64,000 bases of DNA, taken from positions 108,619 through 172,618 of the forward strand of contig NZ_JACSQC010000003.1 of assembly GCF_014836875.1 (NCBI RefSeq), read 5' to 3'. This document shows, piece after piece, positions 33,588 through 41,434 of this stretch (the stretch's first letter is position 1; each line of letters begins with the position of its first letter). A program made the translations under genes and the position numbers. The DNA is from Arthrobacter pullicola (GTDB lineage Bacteria > Actinomycetota > Actinomycetes > Actinomycetales > Micrococcaceae). The notes under the pieces were generated by a model that saw only the letters and a list, made by a program, of their open reading frames with translations, was not told the DNA's origin and did no database searches.

Positions 33588-34931
33588 ATGGCACGCAAGG
33601 CCTCACTGTCCGGTTTCCCCGAATGGCTACCGCAGGAGCGCCTGGTTGAACTCCATGTCCTGGACGTGCTGCGCCGGACCTTCGAACTCCACGGCTTCTC
33701 CAATATTGAGACCCGCGCGGTGGAAACCGTGGGGCAGCTCCTGCGCAAGGGCGAAATCGACAAGGAAGTCTATGCGCTCAGCCGGCTGCAGGCGGAGGAA
33801 GGCGAAAGCAGCGGCAAGCAGGACCCGAACCAGCTGGCACTGCACTTCGACCTGACGGTGCCGTTCGCCCGGTACGTGGTGGAGAACGCAGGCCACCTGG
33901 CCTTCCCGTTCCGCCGTTACCAGATCCAGAAGGTGTGGCGGGGCGAGCGTCCGCAGGAGGGCCGCGCCCGCGAGTTCACCCAGGCGGACATCGATGTGGT
34001 GGGCGACGGCGACCTGCCGTTCCGGTACGACGTCGAGCTGGCGCTGGTCATCGCCGAGGCCCTGGGTGCCCTGCCGATCCCGGACTTCCGCATCCGGGTC
34101 AACAACCGCAAACTGGCCGAGGGTTTTTACCGGGGCGTCGGGCTGGAAGACACCGCCGGGGTGCTGCGCAGCATCGACAAGCTGGAGAAGATCGGCCCCC
34201 AGCGTGTGGCCGAGCTGCTGCAGGAAGAGCTGGGTGCCACGCCGGAGCAGGCTGACCTGGCACTGAAGCTGGCCTCCATCCGCACCGACGACGTCTCCTT
34301 TGCTGCCCAGGTCCGGGCACTGGGTGTCACGAACGACCTGCTGGAAACCGGCCTTGATGAGCTGGAGCAGGTGATCGCGGAGGCAGCCAAGCGCGCTCCG
34401 GGCAAGGTCGTGGCAGATCTTTCCATCGCCCGCGGCCTGGACTACTACACCGGCACCGTCTACGAGACGGTCCTGGTGGGACACGAGCAGCTGGGTTCCA
34501 TCTGCTCCGGCGGCCGCTATGACGCGCTGGCCGCCAAGGGCAGCCGGACTTTCCCCGGCGTCGGGCTCTCCATCGGTGTAACCCGCCTGGTGATGCGCAT
34601 CCTCAGCCAGGAATTCGCCGAAGCCTCACGCTCGGTTCCCACCGCCGTGCTGGTGACCCTGGCCGACGACGATTCCTGGTCCGCGGCGCAGGACGTCGCC
34701 GTGGCCCTGCGCGGACGCGGCATCTCCGTGGAGGTGGCAGCGAAGGCGGAGAAGTTCGGCAAGCAGATCAAGTATGCCGACCGGCGCGGCATTCCCTTTG
34801 TCTGGTTCACCGCCGAGGATGGCAGCCACGAGGTCAAGGACATCCGCTCCGGGGACCAGGTTTCCGCCGACCCGGCCGTCTGGACCCCGCCTGCCGAGGA
34901 CCTGCTTCCGCAGATCACCGCCCGCGGCTGA
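33588..34931 (+). CDS. hisS: Histidyl-tRNA synthetase
   Basis: A 447-residue class II synthetase. Motif 1 region LSGFPEWLPQERLVELHVLD, motif 2 RYQIQKVWRGERPQEGRAREF, the histidine-specific loop RGLDYYTGTVYE and motif 3 GVGLSIGVTRLV are present. The C-terminal anticodon-binding domain (VPTAVLVTLADDDSW to DQVSAD) ends the protein. The ATG at 33588 follows AAGGAG; the open frame reaches back to 33480 but that part is the leader. It belongs to the longer HisRS type common in actinobacteria. Confidence 0.95.
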   Translation: MARKASLSGFPEWLPQERLVELHVLDVLRRTFELHGFSNIETRAVETVGQLLRKGEIDKEVYALSRLQAEEGESSGKQDPNQLALHFDLTVPFARYVVENAGHLAFPFRRYQIQKVWRGERPQEGRAREFTQADIDVVGDGDLPFRYDVELALVIAEALGALPIPDFRIRVNNRKLAEGFYRGVGLEDTAGVLRSIDKLEKIGPQRVAELLQEELGATPEQADLALKLASIRTDDVSFAAQVRALGVTNDLLETGLDELEQVIAEAAKRAPGKVVADLSIARGLDYYTGTVYETVLVGHEQLGSICSGGRYDALAAKGSRTFPGVGLSIGVTRLVMRILSQEFAEASRSVPTAVLVTLADDDSWSAAQDVAVALRGRGISVEVAAKAEKFGKQIKYADRRGIPFVWFTAEDGSHEVKDIRSGDQVSADPAVWTPPAEDLLPQITARG

Positions 34932-35024
34932 TTCCTTCTTTTCCTTCTTTAAGCAATTCCTTCCTTAACTGATTCGTTGCACGGCTGAAACACGCCGCTT
35001 CCGGGTTGTTCACTGCGGCTGGCC

Positions 35025-35030
35025 TATAGT
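35025..35030 (+). promoter_or_regulatory. -10 box, leaderless start, of the F420-dependent dehydrogenase gene
   Basis: TATAGT is followed by six bases and then the ATG at 35037. No Shine-Dalgarno site precedes the start. Transcription would begin at or beside the A of the ATG. Confidence 0.55.
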
Positions 35031-35036
35031 GGCTGC

Positions 35037-36041
35037 ATGAAAACCCCACTCCGGATCGGTTATGCGGCCATGCTGGAACAGTTTCATCCGACGGAAGCCG
35101 TGGCTCTTTCCGCCTACGCGGAAGAGCGCGGCTTTTCCGGAGTGATGGCTGCCGATCATTTCCAGCCCTGGGTACCCGCGCAGGGACAGTCCGCATTCGT
35201 CTGGAATGTCCTCTCCGCTCTGGGGGAACGGACCAAAGGCGACATCGGGCCCGGAGTCACCGCACCCACCTTCCGCTGGCACCCGGCGATGGTGGCGCAG
35301 GCTTCCGCCACCTTGGCGGCCATGTACCCGGGGCGGCACTGGCTGGGGCTGGGGTCCGGCGAGGCACTGAATGAGCACATCACGGCCCAGTACTGGCCCG
35401 AGGCACCGGAGCGGATCAACCGCATGTTCGAGGCCATCGAAATCATCTCCAAGCTCTTCGCCGCGTCGCTGGCCGGGAAGGACGTGCGGCACAGCGGGAC
35501 CTTCTACAAGATGGAATCCACCCGGCTGTGGACCATGCCGGAGGTTGCCCCGGAAATCCTTGTTGCCACCGCCGGCCCCGTGACGGCCAAGCGCGCGGGA
35601 AAACACGCTGACGGGCTCATCACCGTAGGTGCCCCGCTGGAGAAGATCGAAGGGCTGTTCGCCCGTTTCGACGCCGGTGCCCGCGAGGCTGGCAAGGATC
35701 CGGACACCATGCCCAAGGTCCTGCAGCTGCATATGAGCTGGGCACCCACCTACGAGGAAGCCCTCGCGAACGCCATGACCGAATGGCCCAACGGCGGTAT
35801 GAAGTTCCCCAAGGCGGACATCCGCTCACCTTTTGAACTGGAGCAGATGGCCCGTTTGGTCCGCCCGGAGGACTTTGAAGGCCGGCTGCTGATTTCCGAG
35901 GACCCCGACGTTCACCGCGCCTACATCCAGAAATTCCTGGACCTCGGCTTCGACCGCGTCTACCTGCACAATGTGGGGCGGAACCAGCGCGAATGGATCG
36001 ACACGTTCTCCGCCAGCGTCCTGCCGGAGCTGCACCGATGA
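35037..36041 (+). CDS. fgd: F420-dependent glucose-6-phosphate dehydrogenase family protein (LLM class)
   Basis: A 334-residue TIM-barrel enzyme of the luciferase-like family. It matches the F420/G6PDH group closely: [58 protein letters not shown] and [19 protein letters not shown]. His in ADHF and Glu in SGEALNEH are the catalytic residues described for mycobacterial FGD1, which oxidises glucose 6-phosphate and reduces F420. Related enzymes in the group use other substrates, so G6P is likely but not certain. It overlaps cofE by four bases (ATGA), tying production of F420 to its reduction. Confidence 0.88.
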   Translation: MKTPLRIGYAAMLEQFHPTEAVALSAYAEERGFSGVMAADHFQPWVPAQGQSAFVWNVLSALGERTKGDIGPGVTAPTFRWHPAMVAQASATLAAMYPGRHWLGLGSGEALNEHITAQYWPEAPERINRMFEAIEIISKLFAASLAGKDVRHSGTFYKMESTRLWTMPEVAPEILVATAGPVTAKRAGKHADGLITVGAPLEKIEGLFARFDAGAREAGKDPDTMPKVLQLHMSWAPTYEEALANAMTEWPNGGMKFPKADIRSPFELEQMARLVRPEDFEGRLLISEDPDVHRAYIQKFLDLGFDRVYLHNVGRNQREWIDTFSASVLPELHR

Positions 36042-37042
36042 ATCCTGGCTGGACCGGAACCGTCCCCGCTGACCCAGAGACGGAAACTCCCAACGAAGAC
36101 CTGGCGGCGGCTCCTGCCCCCGCCCTGGACCCTGCCCCCGTGCTGAATGCGGAACCGCCGGCGGCAGCGCGCCTGGTGATCACCCCGGTACACGGCATCG
36201 GGGAAGTGCAGGCCGGGGCGAACCTGGTGGAGCTGATCGGTAAAGCCTGCGGCCGGGATCTCCGCAGCGGGGACATCCTGGCGGTGACCTCCAAGATCGT
36301 GTCCAAGGCCGAAGGCCGCACACTGCCAGCGGACCGCCGGGATGACGCCGTCGAGCAGGAAACGTCCCGGGTGGTCGCCAGCCGCGAGCATGCGCACGGC
36401 ACCACCCGCATAGTGGAGAACAGGCTCGGAATCGTTGCCGCGGCCGCCGGTGTGGACGCCAGCAACACGGCCGAGGGGACGGTCCTGCTGTTGCCGCTGG
36501 ATCCGGACGCGTCCGCCCGCAGGATCTGCCGGGGGTTGAAACGGGACTGGGGCGTGGACGTCGGCGTGGTGATCACCGATACCCTGGGCCGGCCCTGGCG
36601 CCAGGGCCAAACAGATGCCGCGATCGGCGCGGCAGGCCTGGACGTACTGCTGGACCTGCGCGGACTGCCGGACAGTTCCGGACGGCCGATGTCCGCGACC
36701 GTCACCGCGGTGGCCGACGAAATTGCCGCCGCAGCCGATCTGGTGAAGGGAAAGACCTTCGGGGTGCCCGTCGCGCTGGTCCGCGGACTCGACACTCTGG
36801 TGACGGTGGGCGGGATGGACCGTGACCCCGGTGCCAAGGCCCTGCTGCGCCCGGCGGAGGAGGACCTGTTCCGGCAGGGCAGCGCTGAAGCGTTCGAGGA
36901 CGGACGGCGCAGCGGCACCCGCTCCGGCTACAACGCCGGATACGACGACGGACACGCGGCAGGATATGAAGACGGCTACGCGGCCGGTTACGCCGCAGCG
37001 GCGTCGGAGGCCCGCCGCCGGGCCCGTTCCAGCGGCGGCTGA
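36038..37042 (+). CDS. cofE: Coenzyme F420-0:L-glutamate ligase (CofE)
   Basis: A 334-residue protein with the CofE domain: [56 protein letters not shown] and the end [15 protein letters not shown]. It adds gamma-linked glutamates to F420-0 with GTP. The mycobacterial FbiB has an extra nitroreductase-like domain, which is absent here. About 50 Pro/Ala-rich residues precede the domain. The C-terminal tail (about residues 295-325) carries a Gly-Tyr repeat of the form GYxxGYxxG, not part of CofE. The stop codon lies in the first copy of a 30-bp repeat. Confidence 0.9.
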   Translation: MNPGWTGTVPADPETETPNEDLAAAPAPALDPAPVLNAEPPAAARLVITPVHGIGEVQAGANLVELIGKACGRDLRSGDILAVTSKIVSKAEGRTLPADRRDDAVEQETSRVVASREHAHGTTRIVENRLGIVAAAAGVDASNTAEGTVLLLPLDPDASARRICRGLKRDWGVDVGVVITDTLGRPWRQGQTDAAIGAAGLDVLLDLRGLPDSSGRPMSATVTAVADEIAAAADLVKGKTFGVPVALVRGLDTLVTVGGMDRDPGAKALLRPAEEDLFRQGSAEAFEDGRRSGTRSGYNAGYDDGHAAGYEDGYAAGYAAAASEARRRARSSGG

Positions 37043-37140
37043 GCGCGGTGGGGTCGAACCAGCGGCGGCTGAGCGCGGGGGTCGAACCAGCGGCGGCTGA
37101 GCGCGGCGGGTTCGAACTAGCGGCGGCTGAGCGCGACCAG
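37031..37140. repeat. 28-30-bp tandem repeat joining two convergent gene ends
   Basis: AGCGGCGGCTGAGCGCG starts at 37031, 37061, 37089 and 37119, with a variable 11-13-bp tail ending TCGAAC. Copy 1 contains the cofE stop (TGA, 37040-37042). Copy 4 encodes the last residues of the minus-strand ATPase; one C-to-T difference at the preceding junction makes its TAG stop (37117-37119). Confidence 0.93.
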
Positions 37141-37941
37141 CGGCCGTCCCGTGGCAGGGTGGACCAGCAACACGGCGTTGACGCCGTAAACCCGGCGGAT
37201 GAGTTCGGGCGTGAGGATCTCTTCCGTCGGTCCGGCCGCGGCCACCCGTCCGCCGTGCAGGAGCAGCAGGTGCGAGCAGGAAGCCGCCGCATGGTTGATA
37301 TCATGCAGCGCGGCCGCAACGGCCAGCCCTTCTGCGGCCAGGCCCTGCAGCAGGTCCAGGGTTTCGAGCTGGGCGGCGGCGTCCAAGTGGTTGGTGGGTT
37401 CATCCAGCAGCAGCACTTCCGGTTCCTGTGCCAGCGCCCGGGCCAGCTGCACCCGCTGCCGTTCTCCGCCTGAGAGGGTTGGGTACAGGCGTTCCGCCAG
37501 GTGCCGGGCGCCGGCTGCTGCCAGGGCCCGCTCCACGGCAGCGTGATCGGCGGGCCCGTCCGCAGCGAACAGGCTGCGGTGGGGGGTCCGGCCCAGCGCC
37601 ACGACCCCGCGGACCGGCTGCGCGACGTCGTCGGGCAGCGACTGCTCCACCAGGGCGATGCTGCGGGCGCGCTCCCTGGTGCTGATCCGGCTCAGGGGAC
37701 GGTTCCCCAGCAGCACGGTGCCGGAGTCTGCCGGGAGGACGCCGGCGAGCAGATGCAGCAAGGTGGACTTCCCGGCCCCGTTGGGACCCAGGATGCCCGT
37801 GACGGTTCCCGGGCGGAGGCTGCAGCTGACGCCGTCGACCAGTGCCTTCCCGCCGCGGGTCACAGTGACGTGTTCCGCGGACAGCGGGAGCGGCTTCGTG
37901 ACACGGCTGCCGTTGGAGGCAGGCGCCCGGACCGTGCTCAT
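37117..37941 (-). CDS. ABC transporter ATPase, iron-siderophore/haem/B12 type
   Basis: A 274-residue ATP-binding subunit of the FecE/FepC/BtuD family. Walker A GPNGAGKST, signature LSGGERQRVQLARALAQ, Walker B VLLLDEPTNHLDAAAQ and the H-loop ALHDINHAA are all intact. The ATG overlaps the permease stop (ATGA), so translation is coupled. The C-terminus ends LVALSRR within the fourth copy of the tandem repeat. With the permease and lipoprotein it forms a complete type II importer. Confidence 0.93.
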   Translation of the reverse strand: MSTVRAPASNGSRVTKPLPLSAEHVTVTRGGKALVDGVSCSLRPGTVTGILGPNGAGKSTLLHLLAGVLPADSGTVLLGNRPLSRISTRERARSIALVEQSLPDDVAQPVRGVVALGRTPHRSLFAADGPADHAAVERALAAAGARHLAERLYPTLSGGERQRVQLARALAQEPEVLLLDEPTNHLDAAAQLETLDLLQGLAAEGLAVAAALHDINHAAASCSHLLLLHGGRVAAAGPTEEILTPELIRRVYGVNAVLLVHPATGRPLVALSRR

Positions 37942-39032
37942 GCGATGCTCCGCCGGCGCAGTAGCAGGACGATGAAAACGGGTGCGCCGATCAGCGCGGT
38001 CACGATGCCGACCGGGATTTCCCGCGGTTCGAAGACCGTCCGCGCTGCGGTATCCGCCAGGACCAGGAAAAGCGCCCCGGCCAGCGCCGAGAGCGGCAGG
38101 AGGGCGCGGTGCCCGGACCCGGCGACCAAACGGACGGCATGAGGAAGCACCAGGCCCACGAACCCGATGGAGCCGCTGACGGAGACCATGGCTCCGGTGA
38201 GCAGCGCGGTGGCACCCAGCAGGGTCCAGCGCACGGTGGGCACCGGGACGCCCAGGGCTGAGGCTGCGGTGTCACCGAAGGCGAAGGCATCCAGGATCCG
38301 GCCGCAGAACAGCAGCGGAAGGCCCACCACCGCCAGGACCGGCAAAGTGATACCGACGCTGCTCCAGCCCGCCCCGGCCAGGGACCCCATCAGCCAGCCC
38401 AGGACCTCGCGGTAGGAATCACCCTGGGCCGTCCAGAACACGATGAAGGACGCGCCCGCCGCGGCAAGCGAGGACACCGCCAGCCCCGCCAGGATCGTCC
38501 GGGTGGGCGTGATGGTGCCCAGCGCACCCGCCAGGGTGAGCGTGAGCACCATGGCGAGCATGGCCCCGGCGAAGGCAGCAGCGGGAAGCGCGACGGCGAA
38601 GCCCAGGAGGAGCACGGAAACCGCTCCCAAGGAGGCCCCGGAGCTGAGGCCCAGGAGGTAGGGGTCGGCCAGGGGATTCCGGGTGAGCGCCTGGATCACC
38701 GCTCCGCACAGCGCCAGCCCGGCGCCGACAGCCGCCGCCGTCAGCAGGCGGGGGAGCCGCAGTTCGCGGATGATCGCTTCCTGGATGGGACTGAGGGCGC
38801 TGTTGCCCGGTGAGACCAGGGCCAGCCAGGCCGCCCGCGGGCCCAGGCCGGCCGGGCCCACGGTGAGGGCCCAGAGCATGGCTGCTGCCAGGGCAGTAGC
38901 CAGCAGGGCCGCAAGCGGCCAGGCCCGGGACCGGGAATGGATCCGGTCCGGTTCCGGCACGGGAGCGGTACCTGCGCCGGCCGCCGCGTGGGTGGCCATG
39001 CCGGCGTCGTCGTTGCTCACCTGCGCAGGCAC
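37938..39032 (-). CDS. FecCD-family ABC transporter permease
   Basis: A polytopic protein of about 364 residues with roughly ten membrane helices and the family signatures LRLPRLLTAAAVGAGLALCG, NPLADPYLLGLSSGASLGA, GSIGFVGLVLPHAVRLVAG and the late REIPVGIVTALIGAPVF. The start is uncertain. I take the GTG at 39032, preceded by CGGGGA and 20 bases after the lipoprotein stop. A GTG at 39020 or the ATG at 38999 would shorten a poorly conserved cytoplasmic N-terminus. A start further upstream would overlap the lipoprotein gene. Confidence 0.9.
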   Translation of the reverse strand: MPAQVSNDDAGMATHAAAGAGTAPVPEPDRIHSRSRAWPLAALLATALAAAMLWALTVGPAGLGPRAAWLALVSPGNSALSPIQEAIIRELRLPRLLTAAAVGAGLALCGAVIQALTRNPLADPYLLGLSSGASLGAVSVLLLGFAVALPAAAFAGAMLAMVLTLTLAGALGTITPTRTILAGLAVSSLAAAGASFIVFWTAQGDSYREVLGWLMGSLAGAGWSSVGITLPVLAVVGLPLLFCGRILDAFAFGDTAASALGVPVPTVRWTLLGATALLTGAMVSVSGSIGFVGLVLPHAVRLVAGSGHRALLPLSALAGALFLVLADTAARTVFEPREIPVGIVTALIGAPVFIVLLLRRRSIA

Positions 39033-39051
39033 ATTCCCCGGGACCCGAACA

Positions 39052-40167
39052 TCAGTCAAAAGCAGCCACCTGTTCGGTGAGCGACCGGACGGTTTCGACA
39101 TTGCGCACCCCGGCCTCCGAGGCGGCGAAGGGCACCACCAGGTACTGCTGGTTGCGCACGGCCTGAAGCTGGGAAATCACCGGGTGCGATTCGAGCACGG
39201 CCTTCTTCTTTTCGACGCTGCCCCACGCCGAATCCACCAGGACAATCACGTCAGGATCCGCGGCGGCCACCGCCTCCCAGGAGTACGGGCTCCAGGCCTG
39301 CTTAATGTCGGCGGCGATGTTCTCCAGGCCGGCAGCTTCCAGCATCAGCTGCGGCGCGCCGCTGCCGGCACCAACAAAGGGTGTGTCGGACCCGGAGCTG
39401 TACCAGAGGGCGGTGAGCCCGGCGTCCGAGGGCTCTACACCGTCGAGTTCAGTACGCTGCGCGTCCACGAGTTCCTGCGCGGCTTCCGGAACACCGAACA
39501 GGTCCCCGGCTTCGGTGATCGAGGAGAAAACGTCGTCGAAGGTCAGGGGATCCGGCCGGTAGCCGTCCTGCTGGCAGGCGGCAGGGGAGACATAGCTCGC
39601 GATGCCAAGGTCTGCCAACTGGCTGCGTTCACCGGCTCCGTCCGCGGAAAAGTTCGATTCCCACCCGGCGAACACCAGGTCCGGCGCCAGTGCCAGCACG
39701 GCCTCCCGGGAGGGAACCTTGTCTGCCAGGACCGGCGGGGCCGTCTCCGGTGCCCAGGCAACGGGGACCGGGCCGTCTGAAAATGCTGTTCCCACGATCC
39801 GGTCGCCGAGTCCGAGGGCAAGGAGCATCTCGGTGGACGTGGACTTAATGGTGACCACCCGTTCGGGCGCGGCGTCGAGGACCACCGGGGTCCCGCAGTT
39901 GTCCAGCTCGACGGGGTAGGCAGGGGACTGCGGTGCTGTTTCAGTTTGGGCTGCTTCCGCGGCTGGTGCCGGCACCTCCGCCGGCGCGGTCGAACAACCG
40001 GAAAGCAGCACTGCTCCGCAGAAGACGGCAGCCCATCGCAGGGAGGTCTTCGGCCGTGGGTCCGCTGTGCGCGGATCTTTTGTGGGCCGGGGGCCGGGGC
40101 TGGGACAGACGGCGGTGCTGGGACGGGCGGGGGTGCTGGGACGGGCGGGGGTGCTGGGACGTGACAT
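39052..40167 (-). CDS. Substrate-binding lipoprotein of the iron/B12-type ABC importer
   Basis: A 371-residue class III (FepB/BtuF-like) binding protein: VVLDAAPERVVTIKSTSTEM, LGLGDRIVGTAFSD, EAVLALAPDLVFAGWES and DVIVLVDSAWGSVEKKKAVL. The signal peptide ends in lipobox LLSGC, so it is a membrane-anchored lipoprotein. The ATG at 40167 has GAGGT five bases upstream. The n-region before the hydrophobic core is unusually long, about 45 residues, with an in-frame TPARPS repeat, so either export tolerates it or a later start is used. No IdeR/DtxR-like box was recognised upstream. The ligand (ferric siderophore, haem or cobalamin) cannot be told. Confidence 0.9.
   Translation of the reverse strand: MSRPSTPARPSTPARPSTAVCPSPGPRPTKDPRTADPRPKTSLRWAAVFCGAVLLSGCSTAPAEVPAPAAEAAQTETAPQSPAYPVELDNCGTPVVLDAAPERVVTIKSTSTEMLLALGLGDRIVGTAFSDGPVPVAWAPETAPPVLADKVPSREAVLALAPDLVFAGWESNFSADGAGERSQLADLGIASYVSPAACQQDGYRPDPLTFDDVFSSITEAGDLFGVPEAAQELVDAQRTELDGVEPSDAGLTALWYSSGSDTPFVGAGSGAPQLMLEAAGLENIAADIKQAWSPYSWEAVAAADPDVIVLVDSAWGSVEKKKAVLESHPVISQLQAVRNQQYLVVPFAASEAGVRNVETVRSLTEQVAAFD
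40117..40152. repeat. 18-bp in-frame tandem repeat in the lipoprotein signal region
   Basis: GCTGGGACGGGCGGGGGT occurs at 40117-40134 and 40135-40152, with a partial third copy up to about 40163. On the minus strand it encodes the repeat TPARPS in the N-terminus of the binding lipoprotein. Confidence 0.9.
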
Positions 40168-40454
40168 GGGACCTCGCTGGTGGGATTTGGACGGGACCTG
40201 TGGGGACCTTCCGCGGAAATCTGTGCGGGGAACCCGGAAAAAATCATGGCCATGGCCCAAATCGAGGCCAGCGGATCCCGGCCAGACCGGCCGGAGAAAC
40301 GATGCCTGCCGCCGGGCTGAAAGCGTACCTGCGGCAATTTCTACACTCTTGCAGAACGGGCGCGCATAGCCAAGGATGTCGGGCACGGAGAAAACAGCTG
40401 CCCCACAGCTTTAATGCCTCCGAAACGCAGGGGAAATCTTTAGCCCAAAGGATG
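40168..40454. other. Divergent region between ABC importer and ureide operon
   Basis: No gene is seen. The region is rich in short inverted repeats, such as CCGGCCAGACCGGCCGG near 40279, and may form RNA structure on either strand. I searched it for cobalamin riboswitch elements (GCCACTG core, B12 box) and for an iron box, without a convincing match. Confidence 0.4.
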
Positions 40455-40480
40455 TGAAAAGACCCTTGGCGGTCTTTTCA
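40455..40480. promoter_or_regulatory. Perfect inverted repeat upstream of the ureide operon
   Basis: TGAAAAGACC (40455-40464) and GGTCTTTTCA (40471-40480) are perfect 10-bp arms around a six-base spacer, 40 bp before the first gene of the operon. It looks like an operator for a dimeric repressor, or a leader hairpin. No regulator gene is adjacent. Confidence 0.6.
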
Positions 40481-40520
40481 GAACAGGCGGCAGGAGTGCC
40501 GCCGGAAGGTTGAGGCTGTT

Positions 40521-41369
40521 TTGACAATCGTCCGTACCGCACTGACGCAGACAACGTGGACCGGTGACGAGGAATCCATGGTGGCCAAGCATGAGGACTT
40601 CGTCCGGAGAGCCGCAGCGGAAGGCGCGGAGATCATTTGTTTCCAGGAGTTGTTCCATGGCCCCTATTTCGGAATCGTGCAGGACAGCAAGTACTACGAA
40701 TACGCTCAGTCCGTTCCGGGACCATTGACCGAACGCTTCGCCGAACTGGCCGCCGAGCACAAAATGGTGATCATTCTCCCGGTGTATGAAGAAGAACAGC
40801 CCGGTGTCTACTACAACACCGCCGCAGTGATCGATGCAGACGGCACCTATCTGGGCAAATACCGCAAGAACCATATTCCCCACGTGGAGAAATTCTGGGA
40901 GAAGTTCTATTTCCGCCCCGGGAACCTTGGCTGGCCCGTTTTCGACACGGCGGTCGGAAAGGTTGGAGTCACCATCTGCTATGACCGGCATTTCCCGGAG
41001 GGCTGGCGGGTGCTGGGACTGAACGGCGCACAGCTTGTCTTTAATCCCAATGCCTCCAAACCCGGGCTTTCCAACCGGCTCTGGGACCTTGAGCAGCCCA
41101 CTGCGGCAGCGGCCAACGGCTATTACGTGGTGGTGCCGAACCGGGTGGGGGAGGAAACCAATGAGTTCGGCGAGGAAGCCGTTGACTTCTACGGGACCTC
41201 CTACATTGCGGACCCGCAGGGCAACTATGTGGGGGACCGTGGTGCCCGGGACCGTGAGGAACTGATGATCCGGGACCTGGACATGGACCTGGTCCGCACC
41301 GCCCGGAACAACTGGCAGTTCTACCGGGACCGCCGGCCGGACGCCTACAGCCCGATCACTGCCCCGTAG
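40521..41369 (+). CDS. Nitrilase-superfamily amidohydrolase (beta-ureidopropionase/N-carbamoylase-like)
   Basis: A 282-residue carbon-nitrogen hydrolase. The catalytic triad is visible: Glu in ICFQELFHGPYFG, Lys in LGKYRKNHIPHVE and Cys in GVTICYDRHFPEGWR. A second conserved Glu and YRDRRPDAYSPI at the end are typical of beta-ureidopropionase-like enzymes, which release CO2 and ammonia from N-carbamoyl amino acids. Next to a dihydropyrimidinase/hydantoinase this fits the second hydrolytic step of cyclic ureide breakdown. The start is taken as TTG at 40521, matching the usual MTIVRxALTQTTW beginning; GGAAGG lies rather far upstream. First gene of a seven-gene operon. Confidence 0.88.
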   Translation: MTIVRTALTQTTWTGDEESMVAKHEDFVRRAAAEGAEIICFQELFHGPYFGIVQDSKYYEYAQSVPGPLTERFAELAAEHKMVIILPVYEEEQPGVYYNTAAVIDADGTYLGKYRKNHIPHVEKFWEKFYFRPGNLGWPVFDTAVGKVGVTICYDRHFPEGWRVLGLNGAQLVFNPNASKPGLSNRLWDLEQPTAAAANGYYVVVPNRVGEETNEFGEEAVDFYGTSYIADPQGNYVGDRGARDREELMIRDLDMDLVRTARNNWQFYRDRRPDAYSPITAP

Positions 41370-41434
41370 GCAGCACGCGGCTCACCTTAGGCGCCGCACC
41401 CGGACCAGTTCAGAGGAAGGCAAGGAAACGCTCC

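Noticed and set aside
40168-40454. Possible cobalamin riboswitch upstream of the B12/iron-type ABC importer
   Set aside because: Fragments such as GGGGAACCCGG and a CCTGCC run appear, but on the strand opposite to the importer. The GCCACTG core and an intact B12 box are missing on both strands.
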